A stretch of 64,000 nt of DNA from Euborellia annulipes (taxonomy: Eukaryota; Arthropoda; Insecta; Dermaptera; Anisolabididae), in contig JAKCPI010001729.1 in the NCBI GenBank assembly GCA_023213315.1, positions 34,951 to 98,950 on the forward strand, in the 5' to 3' direction. Of the stretch, positions 42,332 through 53,503 are shown piece after piece (within the stretch, counting starts at the first letter, position 1; each line of letters begins with the position of its first letter). The translations under genes and the position numbers were made by a program. The notes under the pieces are model-generated. The model was given only the letters and a program-made list of their open reading frames with translations, was not told where the DNA came from and made no database searches.

Positions 42332-43195
42332 ATTATGTCGACTTTTTTTTCTATGATAAGGAACTTTTTCGGTTTTTTTCTCCCTTCACTTTTATTAGCC
42401 AAAAATAGAAGTGGCAAAGCCACCATTTCATCCAGATTTCTTTAAATTATACGAAAATATAGAAGAAATATGAATGTGACATTAACCTATAAGAAAGGTT
42501 TTACCTTATTTCGTATTTTTTTCTTTCTCGATTATATTAATCTTAGAAATCTTGTACAGTGTAATTATAGTGGAATTTAATCAAATATTTTGTCATGTGC
42601 GCCCTTTTTTTGTCAACCGAGAAAGTTCCCTAGTTGTTTAATTTATTTTTTTTTTTTAAACAGACTGAACCTTAACCGCCCCGCCGGGGGACAAGGGGGA
42701 GGTAAAAGGGTAATCCCCCCCCCTGAAATTTGAAAAAACAAACAAACTTTTTTTCGGAAAAAAATTTATTTTTAATGTAAAATTTTAAATATTAATACTT
42801 AGAAATAAGATTTGTATTTATATTCTGGTAAACAAGTGCAGAATGCGCCTTTAAATTACCGATATTAAGAAAAAATTGTGTGCTGTGCGACCAGTCACAC
42901 CAGATCACCCCCCCCCTCCCCGAGAAACACCTCTGGACCCGCCACTGCCTGCAAGTTGTTTTCAATTATATTCGAATCCCCAACCGAGAATTCCTTGAGT
43001 TGCTTTAATATTTGTTTTAAGCATAGGCCTCGTTGTTGAATAAATAAAATAACTTACGTTTTTATAGGTTACTTCTAGATTTTCGTTATTTTTATAGAAA
43101 TCTGGATCAAATTGGTTTTGCCACTTCTATTTTAGGCTAATAAAAAGAAAAAAGTTCCCTATCAAAGAAAAAATTGTCGACATAATCTTCAATTC
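42332..43195. mobile_element. Inverted-repeat element B11 with a MITE inside
   Basis: Arms of about 105 bp (42332-42443 and 43091-43195) share TTATTAGCC and AGAAGTGGCAAA blocks and TTATGTCGAC ends. The 650-bp interior includes a hAT-like MITE (42655-42960). No transposase. Confidence 0.6.
42655..42960. mobile_element. hAT-like MITE carrying part of the family A hairpin
   Basis: The right end CTCTGGACCCGCCACTG and the inner GCGCCTTTAAATTACCGA correspond to the MITE at 56613-56888. Bases 42880-42907 (GTGCTGTGCGACCAGTCACA) are from the family A right hairpin. The left end is decayed. Confidence 0.5.
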
Positions 43196-43829
43196 AGCCA
43201 TTAGACTTATTTAGGAACCCGATATTTTTTCCAGACTCTAAAATTTGCGAAATTCCATCAAGAATTTGCTAAGAATGTACAGACAAGCACTAACTATAGG
43301 CTCTACTTTTTGAATCAAGTTGAAAGTACGGTGTCCACATTGATTTAGGATTCAGAATTCATTCATTCTACAGGTTATATAATAAAAACTTTTTTTTTTT
43401 TAGAAAAAAATTGTATTTTTCTCTCATGAAAAAAGGCAAAGAGAATACGCTGCACGAATTATTTGATCATCTTCTCTAGAGAGGCAAATGTCCTCTTATT
43501 GATGCTAAACAACCACAAAATCTAAAAAAACAAAAAACCGCTTTGATAAATAATAAAAACTTGTTTCATGCTTTTAACGATTTTTATCCTTTTAGATATT
43601 AGAATTTATTTAAATCTTTTTATTCATTACCCGGCTGATAATTAAATTTTATTTTATATAGAGAAAACAAAATAAAATTCCTATGCCAGTGAATTGAGTA
43701 TTGAGTCAAATTTATTGTTCTGCTATCAGTCGAAGATTTCCATTCGAGTATCACCCGAAACGTTTCCATATGATGCTTTATTTTTGGTTTCTCCTGCCCG
43801 CCTTCATCAGATCGATTATTTAGTTCAAA
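43196..43829. other. AT-rich spacer
   Basis: ACCCGAAACGTTTCC at 43754 and CCTTCATCAG at 43801 recall parts of the hammerhead-like motif, but the spacing and stems do not fit. No gene recognised. Confidence 0.3.
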
Positions 43830-44656
43830 TACAGTGGAATCCCGATAATTCGTAGCCCGATTATTCGTTTTTCCGGTTAAATCGTTCAAATTTGCCGGTC
43901 CTCAGAGAAAATCCAGATAACTGGTATAAACCCAATCCCCTCGGTAATTCGTAGTATTATTCTTTCTCTTACTTCTATAGTATGTTAATATATAGAGGAT
44001 TCATGTCAAAAATTCGATGTCGAGATTTTGATGGATATACGTTTTGAGGTCCCCTAAATCAAAAAGTGGTTTTCGCGACATGTTGTCTCTGTGTGTGTGT
44101 TCAATTTTAAGAATGAACGAATTGAGCTACGAGGTTGGGATTTTATATTTAAGTTAAACGCCTCCCTGGGGCGTGAAAATAAGCTTTCAAACAAAATCGG
44201 CCAAAGAGTACTAGTACTTTACTGATGTACCTTTTCACTTTTTTTTCAATTTTCTCAAAATTCGCTCCAACGATTTTTAGGTAAAATTCAAAAGTCAATT
44301 ATTTTTTAGATGCTCTTTAAAATGTATATTCTCATTTTGCCATTGAAATCTTCTGAAGACCATTTTACTCTTGTATCTCATAGGGAAGATAGGAGAAATG
44401 GTTGCCATGGTAACAAACCCATATAAATTTTATATCGTGAAAATCGAATGTACCGTACTGCCGGGAACTCAATATATGTCGACACAAAAAATCTGGTGTG
44501 GCAAGCACAGAACACAACTTTTGATTACCGAAGGTAAGAGAAAGTTGTGTGCTGTGCGACCAGTCACACCAGATTTTTTTTTTTAAATTTTGTACTCCCG
44601 ATAATTCGTACAACTGTTGGGTCTGTGGCCATCCAAATTATCTGGATTCTACTGTA
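43830..44656. mobile_element. Pogo/Tigger-type MITE split by family A
   Basis: TA, then CAGTGGAATCCCGATAATTC on the left and GGATTCTACTG before TA (44655-44656) on the right. Subterminal GATAATTCGTA occurs on both sides. A full family A copy (43961-44584) occupies the middle. Without it the MITE would be about 200 bp. Confidence 0.68.
43961..44584 (+). repeat. Family A repeat, copy A11 (nested)
   Basis: Near full length, from TCTTTCTCTTAC to the right hairpin at 44490-44584. Inserted in the pogo-type MITE, which makes it the younger of the two. Confidence 0.78.
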
Positions 44657-46459
44657 TTTTCTAATCTCTTCAGCATCTTGTGTCATATAAACTTTAAAAG
44701 ATAAAATTTATCAAATATCAATTGGCTGCCTGGGATCCGAGCCCTCTGGCTTTTAATGTTATCAATATTGACAAAGTCAATACCTCTAACCTCTCTGCCA
44801 GAGAGTTGCTCTATTTAGTTAAATTAGCTAAGAAAATATTTGATATTTGATGATATATCTACAAATAAACTAAAACTTGCGTTTTTTTTGTGTCGCTCTA
44901 AATTTAGTTTACTTTTGTCCTACCGGTATGATTTTAAATACAAGGGTTTTTGCCCATTTGTGAACCCTGGATTTTGTAGAGACAGATATTTCCTAAAAGA
45001 TAAAAAAAACGAAGAGACAAAATCTACATTTAATTATTATAGAAATTTCAATTCAAATTCTTTTTTTTCTTTAGTCGATTAACCTTCTGGGTTGCATTTT
45101 TCCAGGTTGTGCTGTGCCGTGCTTATTCATGCGACACGAAAGCTCTTGAATATAAATGTCAAAGACACATCAATTTGAAGAATGTCAAAGACAACTAACT
45201 GAACAATTGATGTCTATCAGTAATAAAAGGCTCTTTAAATTTGAGGATAGGAATTTTAGGTTATGTGTTTTGTAGACTTATTATTATAAAATTTTTCTCT
45301 TGAATTGCGCTTTATGTGATTTGCGTCCTTCTTGGGGCTTCTTGGGACCTGTCATCCTGGGTGGTCGCTCAGAATTCTCCCTTCCTAAAACAGACACTTG
45401 ATCACATAATTAACAGCAACCCAGAGTTCGATTGATTGAAAGAATTGATGGGAGGAAGAATATTTTTTTTGCCTCTTGTGTTAAGTGGCAGGAGTTCGCA
45501 TCCCGTCTCATGCGATAAAAGTTTATTTAAATTCAATTGTAGAGATCGAAAAGTCGAATTTAAAAATCGATTAGTCATTTCTGAAAGTCGACTTTTTAAA
45601 AATTCTCTAGCTCGTGCTTAGGAGATACTCAGTGATTCCAAAACCCAAAACCCGGGTGGGGGAGAACCGCCATATTAAAGAAATCCCCTTGATTTATTCA
45701 TAGGATATAGGGATTTGGCACCCTCTTGGTGAATTTTGTTTTACTAATTCTAGACTGTCAGGTGTTAATTTTTTTTTATGGGGGGGGGGGGGTGACATCA
45801 TAAAAGAAAGAAATTCAAATCTTGCGTAAACATTTTAGTACACCCTTACAACACATATATTGTTTTCAATATTTTTATGAAAGAATATTCTATCCAGAAA
45901 TTGCACGTGATATGGCACCGAACATTAAAATAAAATATGAAAGTTGAGTATCAAAATAAAACATTAAAATTGAGGAATTAAGAATGCCACATATGTTCAC
46001 TAACCAATCTTAGAAAGCGTGTTGATTGGGTGTGTTATGTGCACGTTTTAAAAGAAAGATGAAAGTCAATCAATGAAATCGTTACAAACGATATTACCAT
46101 CGGTTAAGAAAAAAGTCGAAGTCGTCCGGTGAGAATCGATTCTAATCGACTTGAAAGAGTTTCAACTCGACTCTAAAAAGTCGATTATTTACAGTTAAAG
46201 ATCGATTCTGGACTAAAGTCAGAGTCGACTTTTCCATCCCTATTCCATTGGATACCGATCAAATGAAATAAATTGACTCAGGGTCTAAATGGCCTTAAAT
46301 ACTGAAAAAGGCCATAAAAAAATAATAATGATGAAGAATGTGGATGTTTAATTAAAATATGGAAAGCGGATGACAGTCAGAAAAACAAAATCAATTTTTA
46401 TCAGATTTTTGAATGTAAAATTTTTTATTTTTTGTAAAATTTTCAATTTTATACAAATA
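44657..46459. other. Spacer with decayed SINE pieces
   Basis: 44722-44745 (GCTGCCTGGGATCCGAGCCC) is an inverted family S head shard, and 46243-46350 a tail shard. A G-run lies at 45781-45792. GTCGATT/AATCGAC motifs recur at 45550-46200. No gene supported. Confidence 0.35.
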
Positions 46460-47491
46460 AAAAAATCTGGTGTGACTGGCGCACAGCACACAACTTTCTC
46501 TTACCCTTCGGTAAGAGAAAGTTGGGCACTGTGCTGGTCACACCAGATTTTTGTGTCGAGATATATTTAGTTTCCGATAGCACCTTAGTTTCAAACTTGC
46601 ATTTTAAATGTTGACTGCTTCAAATAAACTATGGTTATTTTTCAAAATTTTAATCTTATATTTGGACATTTTATACACAATATAGAATCGTAAATAAATA
46701 CAAAATTTCATAAGAATTGGAAAAAAAATTTTAAATGCCTAAAAAGTTCTAAAGGGGACCCCCTTTTGAATCGAAATTAACATACAAATCCCTATAGGAA
46801 ATTAACATTGGTCAAATGCGAAGATAAGGTGGAAAGGGAATTTAAAAAGAGTAGAGAGAGACGATAATGTTTGCAAGTGAGAGAGAGACATATATGTTTT
46901 CTTTGAAACAATTAAAGACACAAATAAATTTAAAATAAATGGGAATTTAAATAATAATTGATTTTTAATCTAATAAAAAGAAAAAGATTTAAATTCCGTT
47001 ACCATGGCAACCATTTCTATCTTTCCTATGAAGAACAAGAGTAAAGTAGTCTTCAGAAGATTTCAACGGCAAAATGAGAATATACATTTTAAAGAGCATC
47101 TAAAAAATAGTTCATTTATGAATTTTAAAAAAAATCCTTGGAGGGAATTTTGAGAAAATCGAAAAAAACTGAAAAAGTACATCAGTAAAGTACTAGTACT
47201 TTTTGGCCGATTTTGTTCAAAAGCTTATTTTGAGATTCTTCAAAGGTACCTAAGTTAAATATAAAATTTCAATCCGCTAGCTCAACTCCTTCATGCTAAA
47301 AATCTGTCCACACACACAGACACACATACATACACACACACACACAGACCAATTTGCGGGACCCACTTTTTTTGGACTCAGGGGACCTCAAAACATGTAT
47401 ATCCATCAAAATCTCGACATCGAATTTTTGACATGATCGCAATACTTTCTCTCTCTATATATATTAACATATATAGAGGTAAGAGAAAGTA
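46460..47491 (-). repeat. Family A repeat, long variant A12
   Basis: Right hairpin at 46460-46557, then about 420 bp absent from standard copies (TTTCAAACTTGCATTTTAAA; GGGACCCCCTTTTGAATCGA), then the normal body, AC-rich core and left terminus at 47491. The extra block also occurs at 51918-52300, so it defines a sub-family. Confidence 0.7.
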
Positions 47492-48079
47492 AAAAAGCAT
47501 AGAGAAAGGGCAAAAAAGGAAATGTTAATTTTATAATAATTTGTTAAAACGAAAATAGACATGGCGCTTAATTAAAACGCTATTTTAAAAACCATAAGCC
47601 TTTTTATAATTAATAAAAAAAAAAAAAAACGATGTTTTACGTCAATGACTACAAGAGGCTTAAAGAAATGCAATCGAAATAAAAAAATACATTCAGTTAT
47701 TCAATTTTTGAAATTGTATTATTCCATTCACGATTTCAATTCTCGTAAAAATTACGTCCAAAAAGTATTTTTTGATTTTAAGGTTGTTCTGACATTAAAG
47801 CACTTTATTAGATTAAAAGCTAATTTTTTAATATGTTATTAATCACTATCACATACGTAAAAAAATAAAATTTTGAAGCAGATCTGACGCTGGGTTATCG
47901 TGTAATTAATTTTTTAAAAAATTGAAATTTAACATGTAGTCTATGGGGAATATCGACGAAACGCACACATATCGAATTATATAGCCACTCCTGCAATAGA
48001 TAAAAAAAAACTTCTATTTTTTTTCAAATAACTTCGGTAGAATACGTTAAAAATAAAATCAAAATTTTCTGACGAAGTA
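47492..48079. other. AT-rich spacer
   Basis: Nothing recognised apart from the left side of the Copia insertion. Confidence 0.35.
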
Positions 48080-48084
48080 AAAAC

Positions 48085-48262
48085 TGATAAAAATACTCTA
48101 TAAGTGAAAATCAGTTTTATGGTATCAAAAGGCTTTATTTTAGCAAATAGAGGGAGACAAGAAAAATGCGTTGTTATACAAACAAAAATTTCGTTAGATA
48201 CACAATGTAAACAATGTAAATATAAACATAAACACAAACAAAAGTCACTTTGCATTTCAACA
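48085..48262 (-). repeat. Copia 3' LTR
   Basis: 178 bp, minus-strand ends TGTTGAAATG and TTTTTATCA. Near identical to the 5' LTR. Confidence 0.9.
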
Positions 48263-48275
48263 CTTCCCCTCAAAG
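48263..48275 (-). promoter_or_regulatory. Copia polypurine tract
   Basis: The minus strand reads CTTTGAGGGGAAG immediately before the 3' LTR, the primer for plus-strand DNA synthesis. Confidence 0.8.
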
Positions 48276-50405
48276 TGAACTTTGTCCAAAATGACCAATC
48301 CAAGTTTGTTTCGTAATTCTTCGAATTGTCTTCTTGGGGTAGGGCCTTGGTCATAATGCCGCCAACAGTTTTCCTTTTTTTTTTTTTTCTTACAAAAAAA
48401 TAATTCTTGTTCCTTTTGTGGAACTCGGAGTTTTGGCTATATTGTATTTCTTCTTTTTCGAAACTGCCATCCAGAAAAACTTCCCCTGTAACTTGTCCTT
48501 TCTCAATCGGAATTGAAACAGTATTACCAGTCTTTTCTAAACTGAGCGCCAAGAAAATTTTCCTTCCTTTAAAACGATTTAAGTTGCCATCAGGTTTGTA
48601 TTTCTTCCTCAGGACCCACTTATTATCAATCGCTTTTCTTCCAGGAGGTAATTCAACAAATGTCCAAGTTTTGCTTTCATTTAAACTATTCATTTCTTCA
48701 TTCATGGCATTTTTCGATTCATTCGCTTCATCCGACTTAATTGCTTCTTCATAACTTATTTCTCCATCGACTTGAGACATGCATACTTCAATTAATCGTT
48801 CCTTTGATTTTATTTTATTTCGATCTCGAAGATGGCGAGTAGAATTTCTCTCTTCTGTATCAACTTCATCTTCATTTTCATCTTCATCTTCATTTATCTC
48901 AGTAGGAGTTAAGTTTCTTTCTTCATCATCAATTATATTCGGAATCACATTTCTTTCTTCATTTATTTCATTTGGTACAAAATGTCTTTCTTCTTCATTC
49001 TCTTTCGAATTTAAATTAATTGTTGTTTTTTCTTTAATACTTTCTTCACTTTTAAAAATTACATTTTTGCATATATCCATTTCTTTAACAGAATCGACTC
49101 TAATTATTAAACTCTTCAATTTATTATAGTTTATTCCAACTATAAGCGTCTTACCATTCTTCAAAATAGAGCATCCGTTTTTATCAGAAACATATTCCAT
49201 ACCTTTAAAATTTATAGTATTAATAGAGAAAAGATTTCTTCTTGCTTCAGGAACATATAAAACATTTTCCATTTTATGTTGAGTCCAGGTATTATTTACC
49301 AGAGCAGAAAAGATTATTGTTCCTTTACCGTAAGCCTTCATGATACTATTTTCTCCACCCAGGGAAATTATAACAGGGCTTGAGAACGGAGTAAAAGTAT
49401 CAAACCACTCTTTCTTCTTTGTGATATGTTCAGTAGCTCCAGAGTCAGCTATCCACATTTCATCTTCAGAAACTTGAAAATTCTCTTCAATAATAAAACA
49501 TTCACTTTGCGAAGAAACATTTGCTTCATTATTTGACTTGTTTTTCAATTTTCTTTTAGGACATTTATCTCTAAAATGACCCTCTTCTTTACAGAAAAAA
49601 CATTTTTTATTTAGTACCTTTTTCTGCTTATTTTGAAAATTACAAGTTTTATCAGCTCTAGAATCTTCTCCTTTTGCTAGAAGAGCAACTTGATTCTCTA
49701 TCTTACTTGTTCTTGATTTTAATTCAGTTTCCTCTCTCATCAATGATTTCATTAAATTACTAAGTGTGCGTTCTTTAGAAGGTAAAAGATTCCACGCACT
49801 CTTGAAGCCCTTATATTCTTCAGGCAATGTAGAAATTATTCGAGAGATTAAAAAAGAGTCATCCATAGGAACACCTAAGTGTCTAATTCGATAGACGAAT
49901 CCTTCAAGCTTCGAAATATGTGTAGAAATATCATCTAGTGGATCTTTTACATATTTATAAAATTCAGCTTGAATATTCTCTATATTTTCCGATGATTCTT
50001 GTTCAAAAATATTTAAAAGTTTATCCCACATTTCTTTTCCTGAAACACAATTAATGATAAAATTAATTATTCTGTCTTCCACAGTAAAAGAAATGAATTC
50101 CTGGGCAATATTATCCGCTTTTAAATATCTTGCCAGATCCATTTCATATTTTTGTTTAACAGCCGCACTACCATTTTCTTCAGGAGCCTTTGGTTTTTCC
50201 AATTCACCAGTACAGATTCCATAAGCATCCCTTGACCGTAATGCTCTAATAATCTGAAACTTCCAGGTAGACCAATTACTCTGATCCTTCAATTTGCTAA
50301 TCTTACAAGACCTCTCGATTTCCATTTTATCCAGAAAATCAGAAATTTCACTTACTTGAGCCTCAGAGAATAATTAACCAGAAAATTATTTTCTTTATTA
50401 CTCAC

Positions 50406-50424
50406 GTGGACTGGGCCCATAACC
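50406..50424 (-). promoter_or_regulatory. Copia primer-binding site (initiator tRNA-Met)
   Basis: The minus strand reads GGTTATGGGCCCAG directly after the 5' LTR. This is complementary to the anticodon arm of initiator tRNA-Met (CTGGGCCCATAACC). An internal rather than 3'-terminal tRNA match is the known copia half-tRNA priming mode. Confidence 0.82.
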
Positions 50425-50601
50425 TGATAAAAATACTCTATAAGTGAAAATCAGTTTTATGGTATCAAAAGGCTTTATTTTAGCAAAAAAGGGAGACAAG
50501 AAAAATGCGTTGTTATACAAACAAAAATTTCGTTAGATACACAATGTAAACAATGTAAATATAAACATAAACACAAACAAAAGTCACTTTGCATTTCAAC
50601 A
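50425..50601 (-). repeat. Copia 5' LTR
   Basis: 177 bp, followed on the minus strand by the primer-binding site. The differences from the 3' LTR are in an A/G-rich stretch (AGCAAAAAAGGGAG here, AGCAAATAGAGGGAG there). Confidence 0.9.
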
Positions 50602-50606
50602 AAAAC

Positions 50607-51607
50607 ATTTTAACAAGACAAAAAATTCACGAAAATGTCAGTCCACCATATTTAAAAATAAGTAAGTTACGTGACTCAGACCAGTGCGGCAACGTCGCAT
50701 AAAATAAAACGCATTTCACGCTTTCACCTATATTTTTTCCAATTAACGATATTTTTTCTCGCAAATCGCCCGCCCCATTGTGTCTAAACTGCTTGACATT
50801 ACTTTTGGTAATCAAATTATTAACTTAATCCAATTATAAATTATGATAGGTCACGACAAAATTATAATAATAAATTTTTAATTTTATTAAAAAAAATAAT
50901 TTAGTTCTATTATGATTTACGGGGTACTGTCCGAACAACCTTAAGCTATTAAATGATATCTTTTATTTGTTAGTTAAAGCATTCAAAAGCAAAAAGTTAA
51001 ACTTGTCTCCCGTACGCGTCTAGCAATCAGAATTGTTTCCCTGTGTCTTGGCGAACGTCCCAGACAATTCGATGCACACATGAAATGTAATGAGCGACAC
51101 TACAACAGACACAGACTCTTCTAAAATAAATAATAATAATAATAATAATACCACGTTGTCGTTATTCTTTTTCAAATTCCTCCCATCAGGTCTCTCGTTC
51201 CCGATAAGAGCGAAAACCTGTTGTCGCCTTCTGCGTCTCTCGATATAGAAAAACAAGAAAATTCATTTATCATTTACTTAATATTACGTCTCACGCCTTT
51301 CGGACCAGAGGGAATTAATTTTCCTTTCCTTTATAAATAGTCTTTTTTTTATGATAATTATTAGTAATAAGGTTTTTGATATTTATTTAAATATTAAATT
51401 ACTAGCTGCGCAGCATTCGACAGGTCGATCGTTCATTCTTTACGTTGTCTAATTTCCTTTTAGTTTTTTACTTTTTTTCTTTAAAGTCAGCAGCGTTCCT
51501 GAAACTTTGCAGTTATCCCTTTTATTCAGTAAGCTATTCCAGCGTTTCTCAACCTTTTTTGGCCCGCGAACCAGTAAGATTTGTAAAAAAAATTTGTATA
51601 TTATATG
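50607..51607. other. Single-copy stretch
   Basis: 51020-51260 is less AT-rich, with a TAA microsatellite (about 51127-51151). CAGCGTTTCTCAACCTTTTT at 51541 resembles a hAT-type MITE end. The last 8 bases (ATTATATG) are the target duplication of the hAT element that follows. Confidence 0.35.
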
Positions 51608-51812
51608 TAGAGCCCGGATTTTTATGCAGCAAAAACCGCTAAATATGCCATATAATATGCAATAAAAGTATTAAAATATGCAGCAAAATATGCAATATAT
51701 ATCAAGTAAATGGCTTCCAATTAAAGGTAAATCATGGTTTCTACTGATGTAAAACTGATCGTGTTTTAATTTTGGAAGGAAATAGTGTAAAAACAAATAA
51801 TTAAATTTAATG

Positions 51813-52300
51813 TAAAAAATCTGGTGTGACTGGCGCACAGCACACAACTTTCTCTTACCCTTCGGTAAGAGAAAGTTGTGCACCGTGCTGGTCACACCAG
51901 ATTTTTTGTGTCGAGATATATTTAGTTTCCCATAGCACCTTAGTTTCAAACTTGCATTTTAAATGTTGACTGCTTGAAATAAACTATGGTTATTTTTCAA
52001 AATTTTAATCTCATATTTGGAGATTTTATACACAATATAGAATCGTAAATAAATACAAAATTTCATAAGAATTGGAAAAAAAAATTTTTAAATGCGTAAA
52101 AAGTTCCAAAGGGGACCCCCTTTTGAATCGAAATTAACATACAAATCCCTATAGGAAATTAACATTAGGCCTATGAGAGAAGGCGGAGAGACAGACGATA
52201 ATGTTTGCAAGTGAGAGAGGGAGATATATATATGTTTTCTCCGAAACAATTAAAGACAGAAATAAAATTAAAAAAAAAATGGGAATTTAAATAATAGATT
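51813..52300 (-). repeat. Family A long-variant segment inside the hAT element
   Basis: Right hairpin (51813-51908) followed by the extra block shared with 46565-46980. The match extends about 480 bp at high identity. It then meets a family A left terminus in the opposite orientation. Confidence 0.7.
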
Positions 52301-52304
52301 TTTA

Positions 52305-52456
52305 CTTTCTCTTACCTATGTATATATGTAATATATATATAGAGAGAGAAAGTATTGGATTCATGTCAAAAATTCGATGTCGAGATTTTGATGGATCTTC
52401 ACGTTTTGAGGTCCCCTGAATCCAAAAAAGTGGTTTTCGCGACATGGTCTGTCTTT
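52305..52456 (+). repeat. Family A fragment A14
   Basis: Intact left terminus (TACTTTCTCTTACC) up to GACATGGTCTGTCT, where a poly-T run takes over. Confidence 0.7.
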
Positions 52457-52580
52457 TTTTTTTTTTTTTTTTTTTTTTTCGTGGGTCGGTGGAAATCTTC
52501 ATAGACACTGTTGAGCCCGTACTCAACAGCGTGTGGGATTTTTACCCACTAAAACCACCTCCCTAATGGCCCTCCTTAAA
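52457..52580 (-). mobile_element. Non-LTR retrotransposon 3' end with poly(A)
   Basis: A T-run (52454-52478) is the complement of a poly(A) tail. It is preceded on the minus strand by GGTGGTTTTAGTGGGTAAAA and a self-complementary CTGTTGAGTACGGGCTCAAC. A TTTTAGTGGGT 3' UTR is common in R1/TRAS-type insect LINEs. No reverse transcriptase is included. It interrupts A14 at its microsatellite. Confidence 0.55.
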
Positions 52581-53503
52581 GCCTTCCTTTAGAAATAGAG
52601 GGAACAAAATTTTTATTTTACTAAATTAAAGCCCATTTCATGTAGATTATTTAGAAAAAAAAAATTTCTTGAATATCTCATTCCCTTTTGGAGATATTGG
52701 CTTTAGCGCTAAAGCATGTTTGCGTTTTCAAAACTAAAAAAAAATCAACAATATGAATTTTTTTTATATTTTAGGATTAACTTAGATTCGTGATATATTT
52801 TTTTTCTAATTCCTTATTGTTTAAAGAACATACCAAAAAAATTTCATCAAGATTGGGTGTCAAATAAGCAAATGAGAAATTATTTTCTCTTCCATGTCAC
52901 ATTTTGTTTGGCATTAGCCAAGCCGCGAAAGGTGAAAAAATCAAAACTTTAAAGAGCCATAACTCGAAAACTAAGTGAGATAAAAAATTGAAATTAGGTG
53001 CTGTTACTTATCTCTATATATAGAACAAACATACCAAGTTTCATAAAAATCTGAGATTATGGGTGAAATGGCCTGGTTGAACTGACGTGGAATGACCCAT
53101 AATGGACTTCAATAAATTAAATTTCGTTCGCTGGTAAAGAAATTTCTTAATTATTTTTCTAGTGCAGTATATAAATTGACATTTTAAATTTGGAGACATT
53201 AAAATGTCAGTTCAGTCAGTTTGGAAAACTCTTTAGTAATGGATAATTATGAGTTTGTTCTTAACACAAGAATAAATAGCGTAGAAAACATTTGAAAAAA
53301 TGTTAGACACGTTGTTATTGACTTGAATTAATGTAAAGTTGGCGTTGCTGGGTGAAATTTTTTTCGGGTACAAAAGTATCAGGTAAAAGTATCGGGTCAG
53401 AACAAGTACCTGTAACAGCTGGTACCTGGTACAGCAAAATCGAGTAACGACCCATGTCTAATATATAGAGAAGATGGAGAAAAAAAATGCATTTTTTTAA
53501 AAA
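52581..53503. other. Inner part of the hAT element, unassigned
   Basis: AT-rich. No frame longer than chance. GGTACTTGTTCTGACC-like and GGTACCTGGTACAGC segments occur near 53398-53435. I see no transposase remnant. Confidence 0.35.

Larger units (their letters stand above)
47977..50325 (-). pseudogene. Deleted Copia gag-pol frame
   Basis: The frame is open from ATG at 50325. Residues 1-200 match a copia-type Gag (WSTWKFQIIRAL near the start). A CCHC zinc knuckle follows at 242-255 (CFFCKEEGHFRDKC), then the aspartic protease DSGA with D294. The integrase HHCC and DDE regions are missing. Sequence jumps from the protease tail to the acidic linker and then the start of reverse transcriptase (KWV, W570). 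The YVDD catalytic region is also missing, and what follows is the end of the RNase H region (FHKRNK; MTKALP at 658-663). A one-base frame change just after MTKALP puts the normal stop out of frame, so the frame runs through the 3' LTR (from about residue 688) into flanking DNA. The protein could assemble Gag and perhaps process it, but cannot copy or integrate DNA. Confidence 0.85.
48080..50606 (-). mobile_element. Copia (Ty1/copia) LTR retrotransposon, internally deleted
   Basis: A complete insertion is bounded by the 5-bp duplication AAAAC (48080-48084 and 50602-50606). The LTRs are 178 and 177 bp, begin TG and end CA, and differ at only a couple of positions near 48149/50489, so the insertion is recent. 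The length of about 2.5 kb compares with about 5 kb for autonomous copia. Gag, protease and the start of reverse transcriptase remain. Integrase and the reverse transcriptase catalytic core are gone. It could move only if helped by a complete relative. Confidence 0.9.

Noticed and set aside
43741..43830. Hammerhead reading from CTGATGA (minus, about 43810) and GAAACGTTTC
   Set aside because: The gap between the parts is too long and the intervening sequence does not form a stem II.
47977..50325. Domesticated Gag-protease host gene
   Set aside because: The frame lies within matching LTRs with PBS, polypurine tract and a fresh target duplication, so a recent retrotransposon explains it without domestication.
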